From positions 1-46,629 of the forward strand of contig CALKOT010000050.1 of assembly GCA_938092015.1 (NCBI GenBank): DNA of 46,629 nt, given 5' to 3'. Positions 9,479 through 18,617 of the stretch are shown here, piece after piece. The notes under the pieces are model-generated. The model searched no databases. It saw nothing but the letters and a program-made list of their open reading frames with translations, and was not told where the DNA came from. Within the stretch, counting starts at the first letter, position 1. Each line of letters begins with the position of its first letter. Position numbers and translations under genes: made by a program. The stretch is from an uncultured Paracoccaceae bacterium. GTDB taxonomy: Bacteria; Pseudomonadota; Alphaproteobacteria; Rhodobacterales; Rhodobacteraceae.

Positions 9479-9607
9479 AAAACTTTCCTCCGGATTGTCA
9501 GACTGACGCCGCACCACCCTGCGGCTGGGCCCGTCCGGCGACATGCCGACCGGGGATTTCCAACGCCCTTGTCCCGGGGGACGGAGGCGCCGAGCTTTAA
9601 TCTCCGC

Positions 9608-9820
9608 TTAGACGGAGAAGATCTGAGGCGTGATCCGCCACGCCATTGCGTAGGCCGCGCCAAAAACTGATCGGGGGATTTCGCCCTTCTCGCCGGGCAC
9701 GAAAAGGCGCGCCATCCAATGCAACAGCGCTGCAGGCAGCACGACCGCGTAGATCACTGCAAAATACAGCCAGAATTCCCGGCCTATATGCGGTGTCCGC
9801 TTCATTTCTTCAGTGCGCAT
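9608..9820 (-). CDS. pufQ: PufQ, bacteriochlorophyll synthesis cofactor
   Basis: PufQ is a small membrane protein needed for full bacteriochlorophyll formation in Rhodobacter, possibly as a carrier of pigment intermediates; its molecular role is not settled. The 70-residue product has one strongly hydrophobic helix (EFWLYFAVIYAVVLPAALLHW) and the conserved C-terminal half (GEIPRSVFGAAYAMAWRITP). The ATG at 9820 has GGGAGG 8 bases upstream. It follows bchZ by 24 bases and is the first puf gene, so the puf promoter probably lies inside bchZ. Confidence 0.9.
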   Translation of the reverse strand: MRTEEMKRTPHIGREFWLYFAVIYAVVLPAALLHWMARLFVPGEKGEIPRSVFGAAYAMAWRITPQIFSV

Positions 9821-9844
9821 TTAACGATCCTCCCATGGTTCGTT

Positions 9845-11296
9845 TCACGTGTTCGGTGCAAGGTGGGCCAGGTTTCCCGTGCTCACCTTGTCGTCCCCGG
9901 CGGCCAAAGCCGCGGATTCTGCCGCATCCCTCAGCGATTTCGCCGCAGAGATGCGTGTCAGAACCGGGTGCGTTTCGATAATTTCGTCCAGTAGCGCCTG
10001 CGCTTCCGGATCCCACGGCAGATCGCGTTTCAGCGTAGTGGGCGTGGCGGCGGCGCTGTCCATTTCCGACCCAAGTGGCAGGATATGGAACAGGGCGTCA
10101 AACAGGCTGTTGCACACTTCCTGCACCAGATACGTCGCGCCGGCGTAGCCCATGAAAGGCGTGCCCGTTGCGCGGCGGATCGCTGCGCCGGGGAAGCTGG
10201 CGGGAATGAAGGTCGGTTTGGGGCCGTGGCCCGAAGACATCTCAGCCAGATACATCTTTTCGTTGATGGACCCGAGGACGACCAGCGGGCGCTTGGAATG
10301 CATGTTCGCGCGCACTTCGTCGTTGTTGGTCTTCTTGCCCGCCAGTCGGGGCGTGGCGAAAGCGCAGGGCAGACCCAGCTCATTTTCAAGGAAATGGCGG
10401 ATACCGCGCGTATAAGTTTCGTTTGCCACGATGGCGAAGCTGGCCGTCGCAAAGAAATCCTGCGTGACGGACCGCCAAAGATCCCAGACCGGTTTCAACG
10501 TGGAATGTTTTTCCTGCTCTATGAACGGTTCAGGATCCAGATCCAGCATCTCGCCCAGCTTGCGCAGGAACAGCGTCGTACTTTCAACGCCGATGGGCGC
10601 TTGCAGATACGGCTTGCCAAGTTTCTCGGCGAGGTTGCGGCCAAATTCGCGGTACATCACCACGTTGGCCTCGCAATTCACCAGATTGCGCATCTGGTGC
10701 AGATGCGCGCCCAGCGGCATGACCATGTTGACCTCGGCGCCGATGCCTTCGATCAGGCGGCGGATTTCAGCAAGGTCGGATGGCATGTTGAACGTGCCGT
10801 ACATCGGGCCAAGGATATTGACGCGGGGCTTCTGCCCTTCCGCCAATGGTTTCGTTCTTGGAATGCGGCCTTTGGTGCAGCCAAACTCGTCAAAGATCCA
10901 CGACATTGCTCGATCAGCGGCCTCCCACTGATCTTCGTCGATCGTGCGGGGCAGAAAACGCTGGATGTTCGTGCCAGCAGGCGTCACGCCCCCGCCGATC
11001 ATCTCGGAAATCGACCCGGTTACGACCACTGCCGGAAGGGCGGGATCAAGTGTTTGCCAGGCGCGGCGCATTGCGCCTTCAGTGCCGTCGCGGCCAAGCT
11101 CTTCTTCGCCAAGGCCCGTGACAACAATCGGTAATTCGTGCGGCGGCAGCGCGTCAGTGTAGTGCAGAACAGACGTAACAGGCAGGTTTTCACAGCCCAC
11201 CGGGCCGTCGATCACGACTTGGAGGCCTTTGACGGCGCAGAACGCGTATACAGCGCCCCAGTAACCGCCTGCGCGGTCATGATCCTGCACCAGCAT
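9845..11296 (-). CDS. bchZ: chlorophyllide a reductase subunit Z
   Basis: BchZ is one of the two nitrogenase MoFe-like subunits of chlorophyllide a oxidoreductase (COR), which reduces ring B and makes the bacteriochlorin system. The 483-residue product opens [19 protein letters not shown] and carries [21 protein letters not shown], the family's cluster-binding region (Cys35). It overlaps the end of bchY by one base. It acts with BchY and the iron protein BchX encoded just upstream, under the bchC promoter. Confidence 0.97.
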   Translation of the reverse strand: MLVQDHDRAGGYWGAVYAFCAVKGLQVVIDGPVGCENLPVTSVLHYTDALPPHELPIVVTGLGEEELGRDGTEGAMRRAWQTLDPALPAVVVTGSISEMIGGGVTPAGTNIQRFLPRTIDEDQWEAADRAMSWIFDEFGCTKGRIPRTKPLAEGQKPRVNILGPMYGTFNMPSDLAEIRRLIEGIGAEVNMVMPLGAHLHQMRNLVNCEANVVMYREFGRNLAEKLGKPYLQAPIGVESTTLFLRKLGEMLDLDPEPFIEQEKHSTLKPVWDLWRSVTQDFFATASFAIVANETYTRGIRHFLENELGLPCAFATPRLAGKKTNNDEVRANMHSKRPLVVLGSINEKMYLAEMSSGHGPKPTFIPASFPGAAIRRATGTPFMGYAGATYLVQEVCNSLFDALFHILPLGSEMDSAAATPTTLKRDLPWDPEAQALLDEIIETHPVLTRISAAKSLRDAAESAALAAGDDKVSTGNLAHLAPNT

Positions 11297-12822
11297 CAGA
11301 TCATCTCCTGCGCTTTGGCGGCACGGGCGGCTTTGTCGAGCTTCTTCTGACGAACCGCCTTGAAATCAGGCTGCAGGTTCGGCGCGCCTTCCCAAACGCC
11401 CGCAGTGTCACCCGCGCCAACGCCTTCAAAGAAGAATTTCATCTTGCCCATGCGATCCTTGTTGCCCATTGCGGCGTTGATCACCGGCGCAAGGCCCCCT
11501 GCCCCGGCTGGCCCCATCAAAGGCCGCGCTGAGATCAGGTTGGTAAAGTAAAGCGACGGAATGCCCAGCTGTTTGCCTTTCTGGACAACCGGCGTAGTGC
11601 CAATGGCGAGATCTGGTTTGATCGCCTCCATCGCCGCGCAGTCATCCTCCAGACTGGCGCGAAATTTCACCTTCACGCCTTTCGCTTCCAGCCATTCGCA
11701 ATCGGCGGCGGACATCGGCGTTTTCTGGCAGGCGGTGCCAACATAAGGGATGTCTGCGCCAGCCTCGATCAGCAGGCGGGCGACGATCAGTTCTGATCCT
11801 TCATAGCCCGACAGGGTGATAGTGCCTTTGACCGGGTTCGCGGCCAGCGCGCTCTTGATCGCGGGCAGGAACGCGTTCTGCGCCTCGGCTACTTTGTCGG
11901 CAGGCAGATTGAAAGCGTCGCCTATACCCGACAGCCAGGCCGCTGTGCCGTCGTGGCCTACAGGGGCGGACCCAACGATGGGCCGGCCTGCGGCGTCGAA
12001 TTCCCGCATCGCAGCGGAATAGAACGGGTGGATCGCAGCGACAGCGCCGCAATCGAGCGCGGAATACATCTCACGCCATTCGCGGCAGGGTACGACCGGG
12101 CCTGCAGCAAGGCCCATAGGCGCTAGCATTGCGCCGATCATGACGGGATCAGCCGGGAACATCTCGCCAAGCATGGTCACGGTCGGGCGGTCTGATTTGC
12201 CGCCAACCGGCGCAGGCACCGGGCCCGCCTTTACTTCTTCGCGGGCATAGGCGAGCATTGCGCCGGCCAGCACATCTTTCGCCTCAGCATGGGTTGGAAT
12301 GCCGAACCCAGGCACGTCGATCCCGATGATGCGCACGCCGTCGATTTCCTTCGGCAACAGCCGCAGTGGCACGCCAGACGCGGTTGGCACGCACAGGTTC
12401 GTCACGACAATGGCGTCATACCGCTCATGGTCAGCCATGTCATAGACGCTGTCGCGGATGTCCTCGAACAGTTTGCCAGTGACCAGCGATTCCGAATTGA
12501 ACGGCACATATCCCACCGACCGGCGGGCGCCATAAAAATGGCTGACGAATGTCAGGCCATAGACGCAGCAGGCCGATCCGGACAAAACCGTCGCCACTCG
12601 GCGCATGCGCAGCCCGACGCGAAGCGAACCAAAGGCCGGGCACATCGATTGCGGTTTGTCATGCGGTCCCACCGGATAATCCTTCGCGAACTGATCGAGG
12701 ATTTCCGATTTGCCTGCTTTGCGCGCTGCGTCCTGCATGGCGTCAGCCCCAGCATGACAGCCGCCATTAGCCATCTCAGGCTCTTCACCATTAGGGGCTT
12801 CGTATGCCTGATCAGCAGTCAC
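11296..12822 (-). CDS. bchY: chlorophyllide a reductase subunit Y
   Basis: BchY is the other catalytic COR subunit. The product has the cysteine-containing [15 protein letters not shown] and [21 protein letters not shown] segments, which with BchZ hold the Fe-S cluster and substrate. The start is taken as GTG at 12822, because the GTGA overlap with the stop of the small frame at 12819-12917 suggests coupled translation. ATG at 12774 (MANGGCHAG) is an alternative that would remove 16 poorly conserved residues. Length is 508 residues with the upstream start. Confidence 0.95.
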   Translation of the reverse strand: MTADQAYEAPNGEEPEMANGGCHAGADAMQDAARKAGKSEILDQFAKDYPVGPHDKPQSMCPAFGSLRVGLRMRRVATVLSGSACCVYGLTFVSHFYGARRSVGYVPFNSESLVTGKLFEDIRDSVYDMADHERYDAIVVTNLCVPTASGVPLRLLPKEIDGVRIIGIDVPGFGIPTHAEAKDVLAGAMLAYAREEVKAGPVPAPVGGKSDRPTVTMLGEMFPADPVMIGAMLAPMGLAAGPVVPCREWREMYSALDCGAVAAIHPFYSAAMREFDAAGRPIVGSAPVGHDGTAAWLSGIGDAFNLPADKVAEAQNAFLPAIKSALAANPVKGTITLSGYEGSELIVARLLIEAGADIPYVGTACQKTPMSAADCEWLEAKGVKVKFRASLEDDCAAMEAIKPDLAIGTTPVVQKGKQLGIPSLYFTNLISARPLMGPAGAGGLAPVINAAMGNKDRMGKMKFFFEGVGAGDTAGVWEGAPNLQPDFKAVRQKKLDKAARAAKAQEMI

Positions 12823-12917
12823 TCGTCTTCATCATCCGCTGGCGCGGGGGCCGGAGCGGTTTCTTCCAGACGGCACAATTCAGCTTCAAAAGCTGCGAGA
12901 GCTTCAAGATCAAACAT
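12819..12917 (-). CDS. small open reading frame between bchX and bchY (32 residues)
   Basis: The frame starts at an ATG that overlaps the last 8 bases of bchX and ends in a TGA that overlaps the GTG of bchY, so it is joined to both neighbours by translational-coupling junctions. The product begins [19 protein letters not shown], a likely amphipathic helix with one cysteine. It ends in an Ala/Pro stretch and an acidic tail (DDEDE). A GGAAGTGG stretch 9 bases ahead of the ATG could bind ribosomes. I recognise no family. It could be a COR accessory peptide or merely a leader that couples bchX to bchY translation. Without conservation data it remains a candidate. Confidence 0.5.
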   Translation of the reverse strand: MFDLEALAAFEAELCRLEETAPAPAPADDEDE

Positions 12918-13917
12918 CGTCGTAGACCACTTCCAGAGATTCCTTGGGTTTCGCGTTTTTGCCGCGCATGTCGGCGTCCGTCGCCGGCGTAAGCTGGAAA
13001 TCCGCGCCCGTCTCATCGGCGGAAAAGAGACCCAGCAAGCCGTCCTGACTTAGGGGGGTTGGATGGCCCGGCGGCGCTGCGGCGACTTCCTCGCCGAGAC
13101 CCGCGAACAGGCTGCCCCATTCGGATTCCATCGTGCCGACGATCTGGTAATTCGCCGATTTGCGGCGCAAATCTTCGTTCTGCGGGATCGCGGCTAGGAT
13201 CGGGATGCCGACCTCTTCCGCAAAGGCGGCCGCTTCGCCGGTGCCGTCATCCTTGTTGATGACCAGCCCCGCGACGCCGACATTGCCGCCCATCTTGCGG
13301 AAATATTCAACCGCAGAGCAAACATTGTTCGCCACATAAAGCGACTGAAGATCGTTCGATGCGACCAGGATCACCTTTTGCGCCATATCGCGGGCGATTG
13401 GCAGGCCGAACCCGCCGCAGACCACGTCGCCCAGGAAATCCAGCAGGACATAGTCAAAGTCCCAATCATGAAAGCCCAGCTTTTCCAGCAGCTCAAAGCC
13501 ATGTATGATACCTCGCCCGCCGCAGCCGCGACCAACCTCTGGCCCGCCAAGCTCCATCGCGAACACGCCGCCGCGCTTGAAGCAAACATCGCCAATGGCG
13601 ACATCTTCGCCCGCCAGTTTCCTGCGGGTGGACGTCTCAATGATTGTCGGGCACGCCTTGCCGCCAAACAGCAGCGACGTGGTGTCTGATTTCGGGTCGC
13701 AGCCGATCAGCAGTACACGCTTGCCCTGCTCAGCCATCATATGGCTCAGATTGGCCAGCGTAAACGATTTGCCGATGCCGCCTTTGCCGTAGATCGCGAT
13801 GATCTGGGTCTTTTTGGTCGGCTCAGCGTGGGGGATTTCAAGCGTCGGCTCTTCCGCCGCTTCGTCCCGCAGACGTGTGTCATAGTCGTCTTTAAGGTTT
13901 GGTGCATCGAGGCTCAC
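12910..13917 (-). CDS. bchX: chlorophyllide a reductase iron protein
   Basis: BchX is the NifH-like ATPase that passes electrons to BchYZ. The P-loop reads YGKGGIGKS (about 42-50). The two Cys ligands of the shared [4Fe-4S] cluster are in GRGCGGRG and GDVVCGGFG. Start: the frame could open at TTG 13929, but GTG at 13917 overlaps the bchC stop (GTGA), has GGAG 6 bases upstream and gives [16 protein letters not shown], which matches BchX N-termini. The product is then 335 residues. Confidence 0.95.
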   Translation of the reverse strand: MSLDAPNLKDDYDTRLRDEAAEEPTLEIPHAEPTKKTQIIAIYGKGGIGKSFTLANLSHMMAEQGKRVLLIGCDPKSDTTSLLFGGKACPTIIETSTRRKLAGEDVAIGDVCFKRGGVFAMELGGPEVGRGCGGRGIIHGFELLEKLGFHDWDFDYVLLDFLGDVVCGGFGLPIARDMAQKVILVASNDLQSLYVANNVCSAVEYFRKMGGNVGVAGLVINKDDGTGEAAAFAEEVGIPILAAIPQNEDLRRKSANYQIVGTMESEWGSLFAGLGEEVAAAPPGHPTPLSQDGLLGLFSADETGADFQLTPATDADMRGKNAKPKESLEVVYDDV

Positions 13918-14852
13918 GAAGCGCTCCAATCAAGATACATCTTAAGGCATTTCGGGTCTTCAAAGGCGATGCGATACGCGTCTTCCGCCTGATTGGCCGA
14001 CATCGCATGAGTGATTAGTCCGTCCAGCGACAGCGCGCCGGTTTCGATCAGCTGACGTGTCGCCGACAGGTCATCCGGCGTCCATTCAGCGGCGACACGG
14101 ATGCGCGCCTCTTTCACGAAAGCAGGGGGGAAAGCGAAGCTGACCGGATCGGGATAGAACCCCGCCAGTACAATTTCGCCGCCCTTGATCAGGCGCATGA
14201 TCAACTGGTTCAGAAGGGATGCGTCGCCGGTTGCATCATATATGCAGTGATAGTCGCGGCGTTCATCCGAGTCCGGCGTCAAAACTTCATAGCCCACTGC
14301 GCCAGCCATGCGGACAGGGTTCACTTCCCAGACCGTCGGGGCGGGCGCGCCGGACAGGATCGTCAACCGGGCCAGCAGACGGCCCAAGACGCCATGGCCC
14401 ACAATCAGATCAGGCGGCGTATTGCCAAGACCGGCAATGGCGTGGCGGGCGGTAGAGGCCAGCGCCAGCAGCGCGCCATCTATGCCGACACCGCGGTCGA
14501 TCTTCGCCAGGCGGGCGCCTTGCGTGACCAAACGACGAGCTGAGCCGCCAAAGAGGCCCTTTGCCTCTTCATAACAGGATGCGCCGGGCGCAAAGACAAA
14601 GTCGCCAGGGCGGAACCCTGTGGCGGGCTTGGCGTCCACCACTTCGCCAACAGCCTCATATCCCGGAACCAGCGGATACCCCATGCCCGGGAAAGGCGGC
14701 ATTTTCCCGCTCCAAAACAGTTTTTCAGTGCCGGTTGAAATGCCAGACGCCGCAACATCGATCACAACATCGCCGTCTCCGGGTTCGGTGAGGGTCAGCG
14801 TTTCAAGGCCAACTTCGCACCTTCCTTTGAGAATTACGGCTTCTGTCTGCAT
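13914..14852 (-). CDS. bchC: 3-hydroxyethyl bacteriochlorophyllide a dehydrogenase
   Basis: BchC oxidises the C3 hydroxyethyl group to acetyl, one of the last steps to bacteriochlorophyllide a. It is a medium-chain dehydrogenase-type protein of 312 residues. It starts [19 protein letters not shown] and contains the GroES-like segment [27 protein letters not shown], and a nucleotide-binding domain with [10 protein letters not shown]. The ATG at 14852 was preferred over an upstream one at 14897 because homologues start here and AGGAAGAG lies ahead. It is the first gene of bchCXYZ-pufQBALMC and is preceded by PpsR operators. Confidence 0.95.
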   Translation of the reverse strand: MQTEAVILKGRCEVGLETLTLTEPGDGDVVIDVAASGISTGTEKLFWSGKMPPFPGMGYPLVPGYEAVGEVVDAKPATGFRPGDFVFAPGASCYEEAKGLFGGSARRLVTQGARLAKIDRGVGIDGALLALASTARHAIAGLGNTPPDLIVGHGVLGRLLARLTILSGAPAPTVWEVNPVRMAGAVGYEVLTPDSDERRDYHCIYDATGDASLLNQLIMRLIKGGEIVLAGFYPDPVSFAFPPAFVKEARIRVAAEWTPDDLSATRQLIETGALSLDGLITHAMSANQAEDAYRIAFEDPKCLKMYLDWSAS

Positions 14853-14905
14853 TGAAAACGCTCTTCCTGTTGGGCCGGGGTGCGCGGACTTACGCACTCC
14901 ATATA

Positions 14906-14923
14906 TGTAAACTGAAACTTACA
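14906..14923 (-). promoter_or_regulatory. PpsR/CrtJ operator upstream of bchC
   Basis: TGTAAACTGAAACTTACA is a perfect TGT-N12-ACA palindrome lying 54 bases ahead of the bchC start and 48 bases beyond the crtF stop. It lies where promoter elements for the bchC-puf operon would be expected. Confidence 0.85.
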
Positions 14924-14931
14924 GTTAATGT

Positions 14932-14949
14932 TGTCAATAAAAATGTACT
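14932..14949 (-). promoter_or_regulatory. degenerate second PpsR/CrtJ site upstream of bchC
   Basis: TGTCAATAAAAATGTACT matches TGT-N12-ACA in five of six fixed positions. It is offset by 26 bp from the perfect site, much like the tandem pair at bchG. On the minus strand its TGTCAA end gives TTGACA, which could be a -35 element. Confidence 0.55.
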
Positions 14950-14970
14950 GACTGAAGGTAGTAAAGGTCC

Positions 14971-16104
14971 TCAGACCTTCAATCCGGTGACGACTGACGT
15001 TACGAAAGCCCGGCGCGTGCGCGGGGCGCGGATACGGGTGAACCCGGCATCCTCCATCATCGCACTGATCTGATCGACCGACCGGACCCGGCCTGTCCGC
15101 ATCGCCAGACAATAAAGCGCGAAATAGACGTCGCCGTACCGATGCGGCGCGTCGCCCCCGCCCATAGGCTCTGACACGATCAGGCGCCCGCCGGGGGGCA
15201 GAGCTTCGTAGGCGCGGGTCAGAAGGGCGCGCACCGTGTCATCCTCATGATCATAAAGCACGCGGATAAGGCTGATCGCATCGGCGCCCGTATCCGGCAA
15301 CGCCTCGCGAAAACTGCCAAGGCGCACGGCGGCGCGGCCCGCAAGACCGGCGGCGGCGAATCGGCCCTGCGCCGCTTCGGCGACAGCGGGCAGGTCGAAC
15401 AGCGTCAGGCGCAGGTCAGGCCAGCGCTGACCCGCCGCGATCAGGAAGGTGCCGACCCCGCCGCCGACATCCATCAGGTGGCGAACGTCGAACAGGGACA
15501 GGGCGGCCAGCGTATCTTCGGCCACCATGGCCTGGCTGCGGGTCATCAGTTCGGAATAGGTCTGCGCCGTCGCGTTGTCCTGCGCCGCATCAGCCCCAAA
15601 CACATAGGGCCAGTAGGCCGCCAGTCGCGTCTCCCCCTCACCCGCCAGCACATCCTTCGGATCGGCAAGGTCGAGGTATAGTTCCCGGTGGTGCAGCACC
15701 AGATCGGTCAGTCCCGGCGCACCTGCGAATGCTGCGCCCAGCCGCGTCAGGCCGTAGCCGCCGCGCCAGCGTTCCACCAACCCCAGCGCCTCGCCGCCTT
15801 TCAGCAGCACCTCGGCCCGGTCAGTTGGCAAGTCCGCCGCAAAGGCCAGCGCATCCAGCGGCTGCGCGCCGTCTTTCATCGCGCCGATCAGCCCGGTTTC
15901 GGTCAGGGCGTACAGGGTTTGGGTATAGGTAAAGCCCGCAATCAGATCGAACAGCTTTTCGCCATCCTTGCGCGCCAGCGTCCGCGCGCCCGGCGTTTTC
16001 TGCGCGAACGACTGAAATTTAGGTGAGCTGACAAGCCGGTTGCGAAACCGCCGCCATGCATCCAAAGGATTGGCGAGGGTCGGCGGCAAGGCGGCGTTTG
16101 TCAC
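14971..16104 (-). CDS. crtF: hydroxyneurosporene O-methyltransferase
   Basis: CrtF methylates the tertiary hydroxyl introduced by CrtC, using S-adenosylmethionine, in the spheroidene pathway. The 377-residue protein has an N-terminal dimerisation helix domain (FDLIAGFTYTQTLYALTETG). The SAM-binding fold carries MDVGGGVGTFLIAAG near residue 215, and LIVSEPMGGGDAPHRYGD follows. It overlaps the crtE stop by ATGA and so forms a two-gene unit with crtE. Transcription probably continues into bchC, giving the classic crtEF-bchCXYZ-puf superoperon. Confidence 0.95.
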   Translation of the reverse strand: MTNAALPPTLANPLDAWRRFRNRLVSSPKFQSFAQKTPGARTLARKDGEKLFDLIAGFTYTQTLYALTETGLIGAMKDGAQPLDALAFAADLPTDRAEVLLKGGEALGLVERWRGGYGLTRLGAAFAGAPGLTDLVLHHRELYLDLADPKDVLAGEGETRLAAYWPYVFGADAAQDNATAQTYSELMTRSQAMVAEDTLAALSLFDVRHLMDVGGGVGTFLIAAGQRWPDLRLTLFDLPAVAEAAQGRFAAAGLAGRAAVRLGSFREALPDTGADAISLIRVLYDHEDDTVRALLTRAYEALPPGGRLIVSEPMGGGDAPHRYGDVYFALYCLAMRTGRVRSVDQISAMMEDAGFTRIRAPRTRRAFVTSVVTGLKV

Positions 16105-16982
16105 GCCCTGATCGCCACCCGAGCTGTGGGTGTGACGGGGGTCAGTTTTTCAGCGGTGTAGCGAACCAGTTCGCACAGCGCCCCCTCACCTGGGCAAGAC
16201 GGGATAGAGGTGATGGCGCTTTCCAGCGCATCCTCTAGATGTTTGATCGCGCCTTCAACACCGCGCTCAGTCACCGCATTCGGGCGGCCATGCACTTCGT
16301 CCTGGCCGACAGGTTTGCCAAGGGTCTCTTCCGTCTGCAGCACGTCCGCCAGATCATCCGCGATCTGGAAAGCCTGTCCGATGCGGGCGCCCATTTCGAC
16401 CCAGTCTTCCGGCTCATGCCCTGCCGCCGCAGCGCCCATGCAGGTGGCAGCGATGAACAGGGCGCCGGTCTTGGCTCGGTGATAGGCGTCAATGTCGATC
16501 ATCGGCTCACCCTCCCACGCCTGTCCAGCGCAAATGCCATCGGGCGATCCTGTCGCGCGCGTCAGGATTTCCAGCAGTTTGATGGCGCGGACGGCATCGA
16601 CTGCTGCGGCCCGTGTCAGCGTCTGAAACGCAAGGACAATCAGTGAATCGCCCGTCAGCAGCGCCAACTCTTCCGAGAACGCCTTATGTACAGTCGGCTT
16701 GCCTCGGCGGAAATCCGCATCGTCAAAACAGGGCATGTCGTCGTGGACCAGACTGGCGCAATGGATCAGCTCAAGCGATGCGGCGGCGGCGTCCGCCATC
16801 GCCGGGGCGTCATCACCGCAGGCCATGGCCACAGAGAGCAGGATCGTCGGCCTGATGCGAGCACCGCCGGGTTTGACTGCATAGGTCAGCGCCGATTTCA
16901 GCTGCGGCGGCGCACTACGGTCAGGTGATTTCTGTGCGGCGTCCATGGCGGCGTCGATGCTTTTCTCAATTCGCGTCTTCAT
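16101..16982 (-). CDS. crtE: geranylgeranyl diphosphate synthase
   Basis: CrtE extends farnesyl diphosphate to the C20 precursor used for phytoene and the bacteriochlorophyll tail. The 293 residues contain the first Asp-rich motif in LVHDDMPCFDDADFRRGKPT (residues 77-96) and the second in QIADDLADVLQ, typical of trans-prenyltransferases. The ATG at 16982 has AGGAG 9 bases upstream. The region between crtE and the divergent crtD holds one perfect and one near-perfect PpsR operator. Confidence 0.96.
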   Translation of the reverse strand: MKTRIEKSIDAAMDAAQKSPDRSAPPQLKSALTYAVKPGGARIRPTILLSVAMACGDDAPAMADAAAASLELIHCASLVHDDMPCFDDADFRRGKPTVHKAFSEELALLTGDSLIVLAFQTLTRAAAVDAVRAIKLLEILTRATGSPDGICAGQAWEGEPMIDIDAYHRAKTGALFIAATCMGAAAAGHEPEDWVEMGARIGQAFQIADDLADVLQTEETLGKPVGQDEVHGRPNAVTERGVEGAIKHLEDALESAITSIPSCPGEGALCELVRYTAEKLTPVTPTARVAIRA

Positions 16983-17004
16983 GGCTTGCCGCTCCTGTTG
17001 AGGA

Positions 17005-17022
17005 TGTCTATTCTGATTGACG
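17005..17022. promoter_or_regulatory. near-consensus PpsR/CrtJ site between crtE and crtD
   Basis: TGTCTATTCTGATTGACG fits TGT-N12-ACA in five of six fixed bases. It lies 25 bp from the perfect site at 17030-17047, the same tandem geometry as at bchG and bchC. Confidence 0.55.
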
Positions 17023-17029
17023 ATACAAC

Positions 17030-17047
17030 TGTAAACTATAATGTACA
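17030..17047. promoter_or_regulatory. PpsR/CrtJ operator between crtE and crtD
   Basis: TGTAAACTATAATGTACA is a perfect TGT-N12-ACA palindrome. It sits 48 bases ahead of crtE and 34 bases ahead of the crtD start chosen here, so it can control both divergent units. Confidence 0.85.
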
Positions 17048-17081
17048 GTCATATGTTAACTGTCAACGAAAGCATGACCTT

Positions 17082-18617
17082 GTGAAGGATGGCGTTTTTA
17101 CCGATCCGCCAACCGTCGTGGTCGTCGGCGCTGGCGTGGCTGGCCTTGCCGCCGCGATGACGCTGGCAAGCATGGGCGCGCGGGTCACTTTGCTGGAACG
17201 GGCGGCCACAACAGGCGGTAAGATCCGCACAGTCCCAAGCGCAACCGGGCCTGTGGACGCCGGACCGACAGTCATCACCATGCGCCATGTCTTCGAAAAC
17301 CTGTTCCGCCGCACAGGTTCGCCGCTGCAGGATCATGTTGAGCTGGTGGAGGAGCCTTTGCTGGCCCGCCATTGGTGGCCAGGCGGCGGCAGTCTCGACC
17401 TTTTCGCCGATCGTGGGCGCAGCATCGACGCGATCCGCGCCTTCAGCGACGCGCGGTCAGCTCTCGAATTTGAACGATTCGCGAAAGAGTCGGAAACCCT
17501 GTTCAAAGCTTTCCAGCGCCCGATCATCGAAGCGGCTGAACCGTCCTATAGCGCCATGATCCGTCACGTCGCGATGCGCCCCTGGCTTGCGCCAATGATC
17601 GGCCCGCATCAGACGCTGCGCCAGCGGCTGAAGAAACGCTTCTCCGACCCGCGCCTTGCGCAATTGTTCGGGCGCTACGCCACCTATGTCGGTGGAAGCC
17701 CCCTCTCCTCCCCTGCGATCCTCTCGCTGATCTGGCATACGGAGGCTTCGGGAGTCTGGATCGTGAAAGGCGGCGTCACAGCGCTGGCCAAAGCGATGAC
17801 ACAACAGGCGGCGGCTATGGGTGTCGACATCATCTGCGACACCGATGTTGCACGCATCGCAGTGGGTGAGGTCGAAGATGTGTCAGGCAGGATCTGGTTC
17901 GGTGACGCCGTCCTTTATGCGGGCGACCCCGCCGCCCTACGGGCCGGGTTGCTGGGCGACTGGCCGAAAGGCGCCGTCGCCGATGACGCCGTCAACCAGC
18001 GCAGCTTGTCCGCCTATGTCTGGACCTTTGCAGCCACGCCAGACGGCCCGGCTGGCGATGAGCCCCTTGCCCATCACAACGTCTTTTTCGGGCGGAATGC
18101 GGAGGCTGAATTTCGCGATCTGGCTGCAGGCCGCCCCCCCGCCGATCCAACCCTTTACATCTGCGCGCAGGATCGCGGGCCGGGGCAAAGCCCGACGAGC
18201 GCTGAACGTTTTGAGATCATCATGAACGGCCCGGACGCGCCCCTTGGCGCCAGACCGACAGTGGAGGAACAGGAAACATGTCAAACGCGGACCTTCGAAA
18301 CACTGACCGATTTCGGCCTGACCTTTTCGCCTCAGCCCGGAAGAGCGGCGCTGACCACACCAGCGGACTTCGGCGCCCTCTTTCCCGGATCGGGGGGATC
18401 CCTTTACGGGCTGAGCCCACAGGGGCTGGACGCGACATTCCGGCGCCCAACAGCCCGGTCAAAACTGGCGGGCCTGTATCTGGCGGGGGGCGGAGTTCAT
18501 CCGGGGGCTGGGGCGCCGATGGCGACGCTCTCAGGCTTGCGCGCGGCCGAAGCGATCGCGACGGACCTTGCTTTGACCTCTCGATCCCGCCAAACGGCTA
18601 TGCATGGTGGTATGTAG
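17082..18617 (+). CDS. crtD: carotenoid 3,4-desaturase (methoxyneurosporene dehydrogenase)
   Basis: CrtD introduces the C3,4 double bond of demethylspheroidene-type carotenoids. It is an FAD-dependent amine-oxidase-like desaturase. The dinucleotide motif VVVVGAGVAGLAAAMTLAS lies at residues 11-29 and the C-terminal family signature in LYLAGGGVHPGAGAPMATLSG. The reading frame is open from 16986, but an operator lies inside that extension. GTG at 17082 is therefore preferred, giving 511 residues close to the family length; the ribosome binding site is weak. Its 3' part overlaps the crtC frame. Confidence 0.92.
   Translation: MKDGVFTDPPTVVVVGAGVAGLAAAMTLASMGARVTLLERAATTGGKIRTVPSATGPVDAGPTVITMRHVFENLFRRTGSPLQDHVELVEEPLLARHWWPGGGSLDLFADRGRSIDAIRAFSDARSALEFERFAKESETLFKAFQRPIIEAAEPSYSAMIRHVAMRPWLAPMIGPHQTLRQRLKKRFSDPRLAQLFGRYATYVGGSPLSSPAILSLIWHTEASGVWIVKGGVTALAKAMTQQAAAMGVDIICDTDVARIAVGEVEDVSGRIWFGDAVLYAGDPAALRAGLLGDWPKGAVADDAVNQRSLSAYVWTFAATPDGPAGDEPLAHHNVFFGRNAEAEFRDLAAGRPPADPTLYICAQDRGPGQSPTSAERFEIIMNGPDAPLGARPTVEEQETCQTRTFETLTDFGLTFSPQPGRAALTTPADFGALFPGSGGSLYGLSPQGLDATFRRPTARSKLAGLYLAGGGVHPGAGAPMATLSGLRAAEAIATDLALTSRSRQTAMHGGM

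Noticed and set aside
10085-11134. A 349-codon open frame on the plus strand opposite bchZ
   Set aside because: It is a shadow of bchZ caused by high G+C codon use. The product has no recognisable motif and bchZ is unambiguous.
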